Shown in pieces: positions 37,614-49,218 of a DNA stretch of 64,000 nucleotides (positions within the stretch are counted from its first letter, which is position 1; every line of letters starts with the position of its first letter). The notes under the pieces were generated by a model. It saw nothing but the letters and a program-made list of their open reading frames with translations, did not search any database and was not told the origin of the DNA. The stretch is from assembly GCA_958450325.1 (NCBI GenBank), contig OY288253.1:61628266-61692265 (forward strand), given 5' to 3'. The translations under genes were made by a program, and so were the position numbers. The DNA is from Agrostemma githago (Eukaryota > Streptophyta > Magnoliopsida > Caryophyllales > Caryophyllaceae).

Positions 37614-37794
37614 CTACTTGACCGAGTGCATAAGCCACTCGATCGAGTAGCGACCATCAGACTGGACAGAACCCTTTTCGAGGGGATACTCGATCGAGTG
37701 CTTAGGCCACTCGATCGAGTAGCGTCCACAACACTGGGCATAACCTTTTTTGAAGACGCACTCGACCGAGTCAGACCATGACTCGACCGAGTGG
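37614..37794 (+). repeat. 72-bp phased array of paired palindromes (5' LTR)
   Basis: Three modules, each with two 12-bp palindromes of ACTCGATCGAGT type (ACTCGACCGAGT and ACTTGACCGAGT variants). Centres are at 37621/37642, 37693/37714 and 37765/37786: 21 bp within a pair, 72 bp between modules. The 3' LTR copy is at 50635-50815. Confidence 0.9.
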
Positions 37795-38773
37795 GTCCTG
37801 TAACCTAGAAAACCGAGAGCTTAAATGCAACATTTAAGCCTCATCCTTTTTACGACTTTTAGTCAACACGTGTAAAGCCAATCACGTGAATCTATTTTTC
37901 AAAACTCATGCATATCACGACACCTTAACAACTTTGATCGATTTTTCGACGTGATAAGTTGGGACAAGGCATCGAGGCATGGGATCGGGCTAGCGTCACG
38001 CCTAGGTCCTATGTCTCCGTCCTTCGTTTGATGTACAACATAATGTGCATTTAAACGGGGTTAGTCCGTCTACACATTTCGCGGTCAAGTTTACATACGG
38101 GTCCGTTCCTATCTCTTCATTATCTATTGTTCCGTTCATTTTTGTATTGGCCGGGTTGTATTTCCGCCCGTGTAACTTGTACATTATTTATGTTTGAGTT
38201 TCATTTATTTACTTGCTTATCGCTTTATAAATGAACCTCGCATGCTAAATCATTTCGACTATAATCAAGATGCATTAAATGACGTAGTTAACCAATAACT
38301 CACATGCTTAGCCTGAAAATGCTGTTTGCATATCATTTAATCGTTTTACTAGCGCACGCACATGAACACGAGTGATGTCTTAGTAGAGGCCGCCATGTGC
38401 GGGTGGGGTTGGGTGTCCTTAGTGGGATTCCCAACACGTACCCTCACCCCTTACTCAGAACCTTTGGTTTCCGGATGTCCGAAACCCTTGGCGCACGAGA
38501 GTCATTCTATATACGAAAGCCGGTTTAGACGGTATCGATATTGCAATGCAAAGGGACGGCCCAATAAACTCTGAAATCGAAGTGGGCTTACTTTGTGTAT
38601 AGCCCATAACGACATAGAGTGAGCTCGTATGGTTCCGAATAACCACAAAATTCGGTGGCGACTCCATCTTGACTTAAATTTCGAACCCGAGAACAATCTT
38701 ACCACGAGATTCATTCGCCTATCCAAACCCGCGCGTGGCCGCGTCGGGGTGGACCTACATCATGTCCACAATT

Positions 38774-38791
38774 TGGCGACTCCGCTGGGGA
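38774..38791 (+). other. Tat-II primer binding site (tRNA-Arg)
   Basis: TGGCGACTCCGCTGGGGA begins three bases after the LTR. It is the complement of the 3' end of a plant tRNA-Arg with its CCA. Confidence 0.85.
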
Positions 38792-39951
38792 TACCTGATG
38801 TACCACATGTCATCGGGGTTCATAGGGTGAGACTCGAAGAGAAATCGTTCGAATATTAGTGTGCGCGCATTAGTTTAATGATTCATGCATAACCCAAATT
38901 TTGCCCGGGCCGGTTACTTGTGACCGACGTCCCACTATACCACGGTGCATTCCTACATGGGTGCACTAAAGACTTCGATGGCGGAACTCACCGGGGTTTT
39001 ACGGCAGGTCCTAGTTCCAAATCGGCTAGGAAGTCCGTCCCGTTTCGTGAGAATGCTATCGTTGTTGGTATAGACCCTACTTTGACCGACCGAGACTTAG
39101 TGTAAAGCATACATAAGCGTCGTTATAATGTTTGTTTGACTACGTGCTACTTGGTTTCCGTGTCATTTTTCAAAAACCGTCATTTCAAAAAATGCATCTT
39201 TCCTAAAAAACACCCAAATTTTGAAAAAACCCGAAATGCTGTCCGTTTCGGGACCCGTCTTGTCAAAATATCCAACTTTCAAAATTCGGAATGCCGCCGA
39301 AATTTAGGATCAAATGATTTGACTCAAAATATCCTTTTTCTCTAGTCGGCATGCTGCCCATTTTAATTCGTGAATTTCCAACACCATCTCGATTTTCTGA
39401 ATTTTCAAAATTCTAATCTTGGTTTTCGAAATTCCGTTTTTAATTTTCGAACTCTCGGAAATTCATCCACTTTTATATTCAAATTTCAAGCATCCATTTA
39501 TCCTAGTAAACCTTCCTTATTATAGGACCTACCGTCTAGCCGTGTGTCGGGTCTTTGCTTAGTATGTCGAAGGTCTATAGCGTCGAAACTCCGCTGATCC
39601 TATATCACGAGTTTCCTCCCTTTCCCGAGTTCGCCTTATCCGTCAAGGCACGACCAACCCACGTAGGGCATACCCCTACAAAGGAAAGTCCGTCCATACA
39701 CTCGAGTCAAAAGTCTGGGGAAAAGTCTCACGTAGACCTTCCTTCGAACGGGATTGGGCCCACTAGGCCAAAATCATAAGGAAGCTATACCACCCATCGA
39801 GTCATCCGTCTAGATGTATTTCTCGAGTCTTTAGTCTTCCCTTAGTGTCGCTCGGGATGTACTTTTCCTTTCTTTTCCAAGATCTGGGTTCGGTTTCTGA
39901 TTACGCGGTATTCTTACAGACAGGCCGCCAGCAACTAGACACGCTCGAAGG
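38792..39951 (+). mobile_element. Tat-II 5' leader
   Basis: Non-coding leader conserved among the three Tat copies (364-1537 reversed; 63392 onward). It contains a stretch rich in TTTCAAAA and TTTTGAAA words (39170-39500). No intact frame is conserved between copies. Confidence 0.75.
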
Positions 39952-42900
39952 ATGGCTACTTTGAACAGCCTACAAACCGCTTTGGACGCCATGGTCGCGA
40001 AGCAAACCGACATCGAAGCCCAACTGACTGAAATGAGGGCTGGCCAAGTGGCCATTGTTGCTCGCCTAGCTACGGTGGAGCAAAGGGCTCCTAATGTCGA
40101 GACTACTGGGCCCATAACTGAACTGGTCAGCGCAGTGCGCCGACTAGAAGAACAAGTCCATTTGACTGGGAGTAACAATATCCACCGGGAGAATAGCCGA
40201 GAGTACTCCACGGTGAGTGACAAGCTGCCGCAAACCTGAATCTTACGGGTTTGCCCATGTTTGAGGGAACTGAAGACCCGTTACTACATGTACGGGCCTT
40301 CAAGGAATTCATGGCCATCAAAGGAGTGGATTCGACCATGTTCAAGAACCTCTTTGCTGCATCTCTTGAGAAGCACCCACGGGCCTGGTACTATAGGCTA
40401 GACCCGAAAAAATACCCTACATGGGATGATGTGACCACCGAGTTCGCTCGGAACTACGCTGACAACACCGAGATCCAAACCACAATGCGATCTCTGGAGG
40501 TTATGGCCCAAGAGCCGAAGGAAGGTTTTACTAAATACCTTCAACGCTGGAGGGCCGAGAGCGTGAAACTGGTTGATAAGCCCAATGAGAAGACTTTGGT
40601 GGAGGCTTTTGTCAAGAACCTCCTCCCTTCCTACCGGGTTCACCTCCGATATGCTGTCATACCCAATTTCACCACCCTTACTGAAATGGGTATGAGGATC
40701 GAAGACGATCTGAGACTAGAAGGCCTCACTAAGGCCGCTAGCAAAGGATACCAAGGGGCTTCTTCCTCCACCACTAAGCCCCAAGCTGCAACTCGCAGCA
40801 TTTTCGACGCGGTTAATCTACTAGATGCCCCGTCCAAGAAGAACACCTCACCTCGGGTTTTCACTGATATAGGTACCACCTATACCTATGCCTTACAAAG
40901 GCTGTCCTCCAAAGGCCTAATCCAACCGATAGGCCCAACTCCTGAAGTTCCGGTCGAGCGACGCTCCAAGAACTACAATGCTCAGGCCTATTGCCAATAC
41001 CACTGGGGCAATGGGCATGATACCGAAAAGTGTTGGAAGCTGAAACACTTGATCCAGGACCTGATCGAAAGCGGTAAAATCCCGCTACCCGGAGATAAGC
41101 CAAGCAACAAGGAGAATCCTTTCAGCTCCCATGCCATCTTTGCCGGGGAGGTGATTGACTGCTCTCACCTTATCTCTCCCTTCATCCCGCAAGTGAACGG
41201 GATCTGGTTTGACGACGAGGATGATATCTACCTCGCTAAAGGGGAAACCGATCCCATCACCCCTGAACAGATTCGAGAGGCCAAAACTCGAGTCCTAGCC
41301 AGCAACAACCTTGGTCGTCCCTATTTAGCCACAAGCACTAGGGACACCCCTATCCCGGCAACCATCACCGATCCACTCGGGATGGAAGTTGCCCTTGAAG
41401 AGCCTACCGCTGAAACGGCTATTGTGAAACAACTGAATAAGACCCGAGTTGACCTCACTATATGGCAGCTCTTGGTTAGCTCACAAGAACATCGAGAAGC
41501 ACATACAAAGGCTCTCGATCAAGTCAAGATCGACTCTTCGGCTACCCCTGCTGAAATGGTAGCCACGGTCCTACCCCACCTAAAGGGTAAGGCCAAAGAA
41601 GGAGGCCAAATGATCACCTTTTCCGAAGCCGATCTGCCGCCGTTCGGGGCCTCCCACAACCTGGCCCTTTACATCACGGTGATTTGCCGGGGCAAATACC
41701 TTCCGATGACCCTAGTCGATGACGGGTCAGCCGTGAATGTCCTTCCCTTAAGGACCGCCAAAGCCCTCGGAATCACCGAGGCAGATTATGTCCCGACGGC
41801 TCAAACCATCCAAGCCTTTGATGGGAGCCCGAAGACGGTATCGGGGGCCTTGGAACTGACCATCATAACGGGCCCGATAGAAAAGGAGCTTGAATTCCAG
41901 GTGATTGATGTCACCTCATCATTCAACTTGCTCCTAGGAAGGCCGTGGATTCACGCGGTGAAAGCCGTGTCCTCCACCCTCCACCGTAAGATCAATATGC
42001 CTCTACTCGACAGTGTTATTACTTTAGAGGCAACCCCAATGACCGTGGCTAGCTGTAACGCCACGGGCCGCACGGACCTCTGGGGGTTCGACTTTGTGGG
42101 GATGATCGAGGAAGAGTACCTTTTTAGGCCTTACTTCACCACGAGCATTGACACGATGCTCCAGAACCTAGGGTACCTTCCAGGGGCTACCTCTCGACCC
42201 GACCTTCCAGCTGGGAAGATCATCGAGGTCCTCAAGGACGAAGACTCTCACTTCGGCCTTGGCTATGCCATCACTCCGGACAACGTTGTCCGAGCAGGAA
42301 TCGAAAAGGCCTGCAACATCATGAAGGGTATCCACTTGAGCCCTTACAGCCCACGGCTGTCTGACTACTTTGTCACACCCGTATTTGGGGCTATCCAGGT
42401 TGGACTATACCAACCCAATGCTACGCACCTCGGGACCCACTTGGCCCGGGACTGCAACTACATCCCGGATGAGGTGTTCGCCCTCATCCAGTCCGATGGA
42501 GCGGATGACGCTGAGCCCGCGTTGGGGCTACTCTTCGGGGAAGACACCATAGCCCCGACTCCAAAAGAAGACCTGGTCAACCTGATCCTCCGCAGCAACA
42601 GGTTTGACCCAACCAAGCTGATCTCGGATGTTGGCTCCGAGACGGGAAGCAGGGCCTGGAGGAAGACTGTCAAGTGGACTGACAGTCAAGGGAAGATCTA
42701 CAAGCTGGTCACCGGAGAGGGGGACATGCCTGAGTCCGAGGCCGAGTCTGAGTCGGAGTCCGAGTCAGAGTCTGAGGTCGAGTCTAGAGAAGTCGGTGCT
42801 AGAGTCACTCCTGTAACCCCCCTCCCTTCTATCATTCCTGCCGCTGGCACTTCGGGGTCTGTCCCGAGTGCTTTACCAATTCCGCCACTGACCAATGATC

Positions 42901-45900
42901 AGATGGCTGCTCTCTTTGAGCTGTTTTCCAAGTTTTCAATCAATAATAACAACCGTTCTGCTTACGACTTGTCTCTTTTAAATTCTACTTTCAAAAATGT
43001 TTTATGCTATGACATTGAGAAATCCGACGAACAGGTACCCCTACCTCCACATCTGATCGAGCAATTAGAGCAAAGGGAATCCCGGAATCCGGTAATTGAA
43101 GAGACCGAGTCCATAAACGTGGGAACAACCTTAGAGCCTCATATACTTAAGATAGGGTTATCTTTAAATCCCGAGGAGAAACAACAGTTTATAAACCTCC
43201 TCCAAGAATTCAAAGATGTCTTCGCGTGGTCCTACAAGGACATGCCGGAGATAGACCGGGAAATAGCCGAGCATCGCATACCTATCAAAGACGGGTGCAA
43301 ACCGGTCAAGCAAAAGTTTCGCCGAGTGAGGCCCGAGTGGTCTCTCAAGGTAAAGGAAGAAGTCGACAAACAGTTCAAAGCCGGCTTCATACAAGTGTCC
43401 GAGTACCCGGACTGGGTAGCAAACATCGTACCGGTTCCTAAAAAGGACGGTAAGGTGCGGGTATGCGTAGATTTTCAGGATCTTAACAAAGCAAGCCCGA
43501 AGGATGATTTTCCGTTGCCACACATCGACATACTGGTGGATAACACGGCCGATCATGCCCTTCTATCATTCATGGACGGGTATGCCGGATATAATCAAAT
43601 CAAGATGGCGGAAGAAGATATGAGTAAGACTACCTTCACTACACCTTGGGGTACTTACTGCTATACCGTCATGCCGTTTGGTCTCATTAATGCCGGGGCC
43701 ACATACCAAAGGACCGCTACCACTCTACTACATGACATGATGCATAAAGAGGTAGAGGTCTATGTAGACGACATGATCGTCAAATCCAAAGAACGGGACG
43801 GTCACATCACCGCCCTAAGGAAATTTTTCACCCGATTGCGCAAATACAACATGAGACTAAACCCTCAAAAATGCAGTTTCGGGGTAACGTCAGGCAAATT
43901 ACTGGGTCATATCGTTAGCCAACGAGGTATCGAGGTCGACCCAGCTAAAATCAAAGCCATAACCGAGATGCAAGCTCCTAAAACCGAAAAAGAAATAAGG
44001 GGATTTCTCGGAAAAGTCCAGTACATTAGTCGATTCATTTCCAAACTAACCATGGTGTGTGAACCAATTTTCAAGAAACTGAAAATAGGGGAACGGATAC
44101 TATGGGACGACAAGTGCCAAGCTGCTTTCGACAAGATCAAGGAAATTTTGTCTGCTCCGCCAGTTTTGATGCCACCTCAACCCGGTTTGCCTCTGTCGTT
44201 ATACCTAACAACGACCGAGACAGCCATGGGGGCTATGCTGGCTCAGACAGTTGACTCCGAAGAACGAGCCATCTATTACATCAGCAAGAAGTTTTTAGAG
44301 TATGAGTGCAAATATACCATGCTCGAAAAGACGTGCTTGGCTCTAGTCTGGGCCACTAAGAAGCTTCGACACTATATGCTCAGCTATGAGGTCCATGTTC
44401 TATCCAAGATGGACCCGATCAAGTACCTCTTCGAAAAGCCCATTCTCAATGGCCGGATTTCTAGATGGACTCTAATGTTGGCAGAGTTCGACCTAAAATT
44501 TGTGCCATTAAAGGCCATTAAGGGATGGGTGGTAGCTGAATTCCTCGCTGACAGCCCGGTAGTCGAAGAAGGACACACCGACACTTGGTCCTTCCCCGAC
44601 GAAGATATTTTCCATACCGATGCCGAAACATGGGATTTATACTTCGATGGAGCATCTAATTTTTGAGGGTTCGGAGTCGGGATCCTCCTAATTTCACCAA
44701 GAGGGGAGCATACTCCCGTCTCCATCAAACTGGACTTTGATGTTACCAATAATGCAGCAGAGTACGAAGCATGCATTTACGGGCTACAAGCCGCCGTCAA
44801 CCTGGGAATCACGAATCTCCGGGTACATGGCGACTCATCCTTGGTCATTAACCAAGCACTCCAAAAATGGAAGACTCGGAATGCTAATCTCGTGGCCTAC
44901 CAGGCACTAGTACGTGATCTCGAGAAACAATTCCAAAAGGTAGAGTATATATATCTGCCTCGAGAAGAAAATCAGTTTGCAGATGCACTCTCCAAATTGG
45001 CATCTTTACTGAATATTCCCGGCCACGTGACCAGTATGCCAATTTGCGTCGAAAGACGGTCCGAGCCGGCATACGTTCATGACATTGAAGACATTGAGAT
45101 CACTGATCCCGAACCTTGGTACCAGGCTGTGTTAAAATACCTGACCAACGGAGAGTATCCTCCCGGGACTGAGGGTCGAGCCAAAAAAGCCTTACGGAGG
45201 CTAGCCACCCAGTTCATCCGTACTGATGACGGGCAATTGTACAAAAAGACGGCACATGGGTCTCTTCTCCTTTGTGTTGACAAATATAAGGCCGAGAAAG
45301 TAATGGCCGAAGTACATGATGGTGAAAACGGCCCACATATGAATGCTCACATGCTGGTCCGAAAAATCATGAGGCTCGGGTATTACTGGAACACCATGGA
45401 GGCCGACTGCCAGTTATATGTCAAACATTGCCATAACTGTCAAATCTTTGGCAATGTGCAACATATGCCGTCATCTCTGCTCTATACCATGACGTCACCT
45501 TGGCCGTTCTCGACATGGGGTATCGACATAATCGGGAAGGTAAATCCCTCTGGTACCGGCGGGCACTGCTTCATTTTTGTAGCTATCGACTACTTCACCA
45601 AGTGGGTCGAAGCCGAATCATATCGCATCCTCAATGTCAAGCATGTCGCCAAATTTATCCAAAACAAGATAATATGTCGGTATGGAATCCCGCATGAATT
45701 CATCAGTGATCACGGGACTCATTTTCAAGCCGAGACCGCAGCCTTGCTGACTAAATACAAGATTCAAAGGCACACGTCCTCGCCCTACCGTCCCCAAACG
45801 AATGGAGCAGTAGAGGCGGCTAATAAAACAATTGTCACCATACTAAAAAAGATGGCTGATAATTATCGAGACTGGCCCGACAAAATACCCTTTGCCCTAT

Positions 45901-46366
45901 GGGGGTACCGGACATCAATTCGCACCGCAACCGGAGCGACACCATATTACCTAACCTATGGGATGGAGGCAGTCCAACCAGTTGAGCTAGAGGTTCGTCC
46001 CTCAGAATTCTGCTAGAAAGCCAAGTACCCGAAGCTGACTGGGTTCGAGCACGGTACGATTCGTTGGTTCTACTAGATGAACGACGGTCCCGCGCTCTCA
46101 ACAACATCCAAATCTACCAGAAGAGGATCCAACGGGCCTTCAACAAGCGAGTAAGGCCCAGAAACATTAAAGAAGGGGATCTAGTCCTCAAGTCTGTTCG
46201 AGCTTTACTACCAGTTGACCCAAGGGGAAAATTCAAACCCAACTGGGCTGGGCCATATCTGGTGAAAAAGATCCTATCAGGGGGAGCAGTAATGCTGACG
46301 GACCTGGACGGGAATGAGTTCGTCAACCCAACCAACCTGGACCAGCTGAAGCGTTACTACCCTTAG
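39952..46366 (+). pseudogene. Tat-II gag-pol, interrupted by three lesions
   Basis: The leader/gag start runs from ATG 39952. A one-base shift near 40228 (this copy has one C fewer than Tat-I) ends that frame at 40239; the remainder is open from 40251. Domains in the main 1471-codon frame: gag (residues ~1-170), a zinc-knuckle-like YCQYHWGNGHDTEKC (~247), aspartic protease with LVDDGSAVNV (~490), acidic Glu-Ser repeat (~825-845), RT with the active site YVDDM (~1171) and RNase H. TGA at 44664-44666 falls at the start of the second, archaeal-type RNase H (YFDGASN). The same frame then continues through integrase (HHCC zinc finger; DDE block with IDYFTKWVEAE and HGTHFQ) to 46016. A second one-base shift near 45996 separates the integrase C-terminus (46064-46366), which ends the polyprotein. 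All lesions are single-base. Confidence 0.92.
42736..42786 (+). repeat. GAGTCC/GAGTCT coding repeat (Glu-Ser)
   Basis: Hexamer-like GAGTCN repeats encode an acidic ESESESE stretch between the protease and RT domains of Tat-II, probably a flexible linker. Confidence 0.85.
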
Positions 46367-46763
46367 CCATTTCTCAATGTCATTAGCAATTTTTATAAAA
46401 ATCGTTTGTTTTACAAAAAGCAAGTCAATGAGCTAGAATTATTTATTCTACTGTCACAAAACATCTTGAACCAATAGTCTTGGTGTAATTCAAGATTGCA
46501 AATCTCCTAAGCTTGAACTACGTTTGGTTTGATTCTGCTAATCGCGGATACGTAGGCAGCTCCTCAAAAGGGCACAACCAATGCAATCGAGAAAAGACAG
46601 GAACGGTTTAAATAATAAACTTTCTTTTATTAATTATCACAAAAAAGCCCCAATAAACTTGGGAAAAGTACAAAGTGCAGGAATTCAAAAATTACCCAAA
46701 AAAAAAAACACACGACAAAAATAGTAATAATATTTAAATAATAAAAAACTAAGGACTCAGTAT
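46367..46763 (+). mobile_element. Tat-II post-pol spacer with GATACGTAGGCAG motif
   Basis: The 400 bp between the pol stop and the end of the antisense gene contain CGGATACGTAGGCAGC (about 46545-46560), a motif found at this position in many plant Tat/Ogre elements. An A/T-rich tail follows, which would serve as the 3' end of the antisense gene on the minus strand. Confidence 0.6.
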
Positions 46764-48624
46764 TTAGGGCATCTTGCCCTTCCCCTTGTCCTTGGCCTCC
46801 TTGGCCGTCCACTGACGACGACGTGGAGGAGAGCGTTTTCGAATCACCACAGGAACCTCCTTAGCCTGAACTCGTTTCTTGGAACTCGAGTCCTCATCCA
46901 CCTCAATAGGCCCGAGTCGGGCCCTCACGGGCTCAGGGAGCCGGTCACGCGGACCTAATCGGTCCCGGGCCGCCAGCCTTGGCCCAAGTCGTCGCTCCAA
47001 GTCAGTCTGGGGGCTTTGCCGCCCCCGCGTGCCACTAGCACCGGCATCTTTAGCTTGAGTCTTAGTATGTGACTTAAGACCCGATTCTAATCGGACTAAG
47101 GTAGCAGGGGTCTCTCCCTCATCGAAGAATCCCCTATTGTCCTTCGCCGTCTCCCGACGGACCAATTCGAAGGCCTCATCGACCTTCAGAGCTTTGCGAG
47201 CTTCCTCGGACTCCTCAGAAGTCCATTTCTCGTAAGCCCGAGAAACCCAAGCAGATTGGCAAGGGTTGGGAATAGTCCATGTAGGACGAGTAAACCATCT
47301 CTGCAACCAAGTGTCGCACATAGCGTCTGTCAGCTGGAGCGAGACGCTAATAATGGCCTCAGTCTCAGGAATGCGCTGAGACGAACCGAACTGCCTCAGA
47401 ATGCGGTCCGGGTAAATGTGAACTGTCCAATCGAGGGACAGGATCACAAGGTAACGAGCTTGGTCCCTCTTGGCCAACCCCGTCAGCTTAGAAAGGAACC
47501 ACCAAGCAACCGTCCACCTAATCAATGGGCCACCGTGGAACACCAATTTCTCGTCCCAGTAAGCTCGATTTATATGGTGATTTGAGCTTATCCGGCGCCC
47601 CCTTGAACTGATTTGGCTGCTGCGGTAGTTAGGAACGCTCGGAGGAGGCTCTATGATCGATAAGCGTTCCGACAGCCAAACCTGCAAAAAGTACATACAG
47701 AATTCATGAGCAACGGAATGGTCCGCTACAGCCCACTCGATCGAGTACACCATCTGACTCGATCGAGTAAAGCTTCCTAAGAACAACCAGAAGCTCGTCA
47801 GGTGTGACACTCGATCGAGTAAAGCATCTCACTCGATCGAGTAGGCCTTCCACAGATGGGCAGAAGCACTTTGCAGACATCACTCGATCGAGTGACAGGT
47901 CCACTCGATCGAGTGACTTACGGACCTCAAGAAATCGCGAAACACAAAAAAAAGAGAGAAGAAAAATTGAAATTTGCAAGGCATATACCTGCAGAATAAG
48001 GGTGCTCCCCGTCAGTTGCCGGGTTGGGTCAAGTCGCCTAGCATCCAGACCCATGATGAGTTCCCCAGTGGCTAGCCAAGCAGGGCTATGACCAGTCTCC
48101 ATCTGGTCAACCACTCCAATCAGCCTAATTTGACCCACGCATGAGTCAGCATCCATCATCCCCTCGAAAACATAGCGGTGCAGCATGCAGAATGCGAAAG
48201 CCCTACGCCTGTGGGAAGGCGTAACCCTTACATCCTGACTGTTCATAAACTTGTCAGCCAAGTCGAAGAGGGAAACAGTATCTCCCCGCACCATTCGATC
48301 TGTCTCAGCATGAGACAGACCCAGGAAATCCCTCAGTCTTCTCCTCGGGTCCGGGTAGAACGGAGGGATGGCAGGACGAGCCACGGGGCTCCAACCCCCA
48401 ATGGCTGCGATCTCCTCGGGAAGAGGGCATATCTCTCCCCGCGGAAACGCAAAGACGTGATGGGTGGTATCCCAAAACGACAAACAAGCATCCAAAAAGT
48501 GTGAATCAGTCACTAGACGCCGAAGAGGAAACAGGCTGACAATCCCCATTTGGGTCAGCTGAATTTTGTCCTCGTCCCGAAAGTGCTGGGACCAGGCAAA
48601 ATAAGTGAGATGCTCGATACCCAT
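46764..48624 (-). CDS. Antisense plant-mobile-domain gene inside Tat-II (2 exons)
   Basis: Exon 1 is 48624-47989 (212 codons) and exon 2 is 47681-46764 (305 codons plus stop). The 307-bp GT-AG intron is phase 0, giving a 517-aa product with no stop. The N-terminal part resembles the plant mobile domain (PMD, 'aminotransferase-like') family: a motif-rich start (FAWSQHF, LVTDSHFLDACLSFWD), then HVFAFPRGEICPLPEEIAAIGGWSPVARP. Exon 2 starts with VWLSERLSIIEPP and has WDEKLVFHGG and WTVAWWFLSKL. The C-terminus is basic (IRKRSPPRRRQW, KGKGKMP), a plausible nuclear signal. Antisense ORFs of this type are described in Tat-lineage elements; their role is unknown. A TATA box lies 96 bp upstream. It is intact although gag-pol is broken. 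Confidence 0.85.
47733..47917. repeat. Paired-palindrome array in intron of the antisense gene
   Basis: Three modules of two ACTCGATCGAGT palindromes each. Centres are at 47740/47762, 47814/47836 and 47887/47908: 21-22 bp within pairs, 73-74 bp between modules. This is the LTR array design, here wholly inside the intron at 47988-47682. Confidence 0.9.
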
Positions 48625-48719
48625 GGCAGAAATTTGAATTCTCTTGAGAGACTGAGAGATTTTTTTAAGAGAAGAAGAGTTTTGATTTGAGGTGCAGTAA
48701 GCTGAAGCAGGGAGACCTG

Positions 48720-48727
48720 TATTTATA
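48720..48727 (-). promoter_or_regulatory. TATA box of the antisense gene
   Basis: The minus strand reads TATAAATA, 96 bp before the ATG at 48624. It is followed by a pyrimidine- and A-rich leader (CTCTTCTTCTC, CTCTCAGTCTCTCAAG) typical of a plant 5' UTR. Confidence 0.7.
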
Positions 48728-48737
48728 ATAGGGAAGC

Positions 48738-49205
48738 CTGGCTGTAACCCTAACTAACCCTGCCTCCTCAGCAAATTGAGCCCCATGCATGTGCAGGCCT
48801 GACTCCAACCCAGAATAGAAATCTAGTTGTCCCGAGCTTTCCTAAATTTTTTCTAAAAGAATCCTTAAAATCCAAAAAAGAAAATTTTCGAAAATTTCAA
48901 CCTTTTTTCAAAATCCAGTACTTTTTCCCCAGCACGAGTCGGTGTTTTGGCCTATGTGTTACATGCAATTTATCATGTGTCAGCATACAGGTACACCCCA
49001 AGACTTCAGAAGCAAGTCTCCGCGCAACTACTTCACTCCCCACGGAGCTATCATCGGCAGGACAGGTATGACCCTCTGCTTATGGCTGGCGAGCCGTTCA
49101 CGCTAGTCTACTGGACTATAAACGACCCGACCGGAAGGCTGCCAGGTCGTAATCTGCGATTGGCCTGGTAGCTACTCTGACTTTCGCCTTGTCCAAGCCT
49201 CAGTC
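48738..49205. mobile_element. Tat-II segment upstream of the antisense gene
   Basis: Non-coding sequence between the antisense-gene promoter and the polypurine tract. The 74-codon plus-strand frame at 48947-49171 has no recognised domain. The segment probably holds the antisense promoter region and 3' UTR of the genomic RNA. Confidence 0.5.
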
Positions 49206-49218
49206 AGAGTGGGGGCTC
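49206..49218 (+). other. Tat-II polypurine tract
   Basis: AGAGTGGGGGCTC lies immediately before the 3' LTR terminal TG. It is the expected priming site for plus-strand DNA. Confidence 0.8.

Larger units (their letters stand above)
36199..38770 (+). mobile_element. Tat-II 5' LTR
   Basis: TGTAGACACCCG…TGTCCACA, 2572 bp. U3 is ~560 bp and holds two palindrome pairs (36595-36632 and 36667-36704) just before the TATA box. R/U5 is unusually long (~2 kb), with the hairpin at 37475-37512 and three palindrome pairs at 37614-37650, 37687-37722 and 37759-37794. Confidence 0.93.

Noticed and set aside
37614..37794. Regularly spaced repeats reminiscent of a CRISPR array
   Set aside because: The units are 12-bp palindrome pairs inside a plant LTR, with only three modules, and the same array recurs in each LTR copy. 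The context is a eukaryotic retrotransposon.
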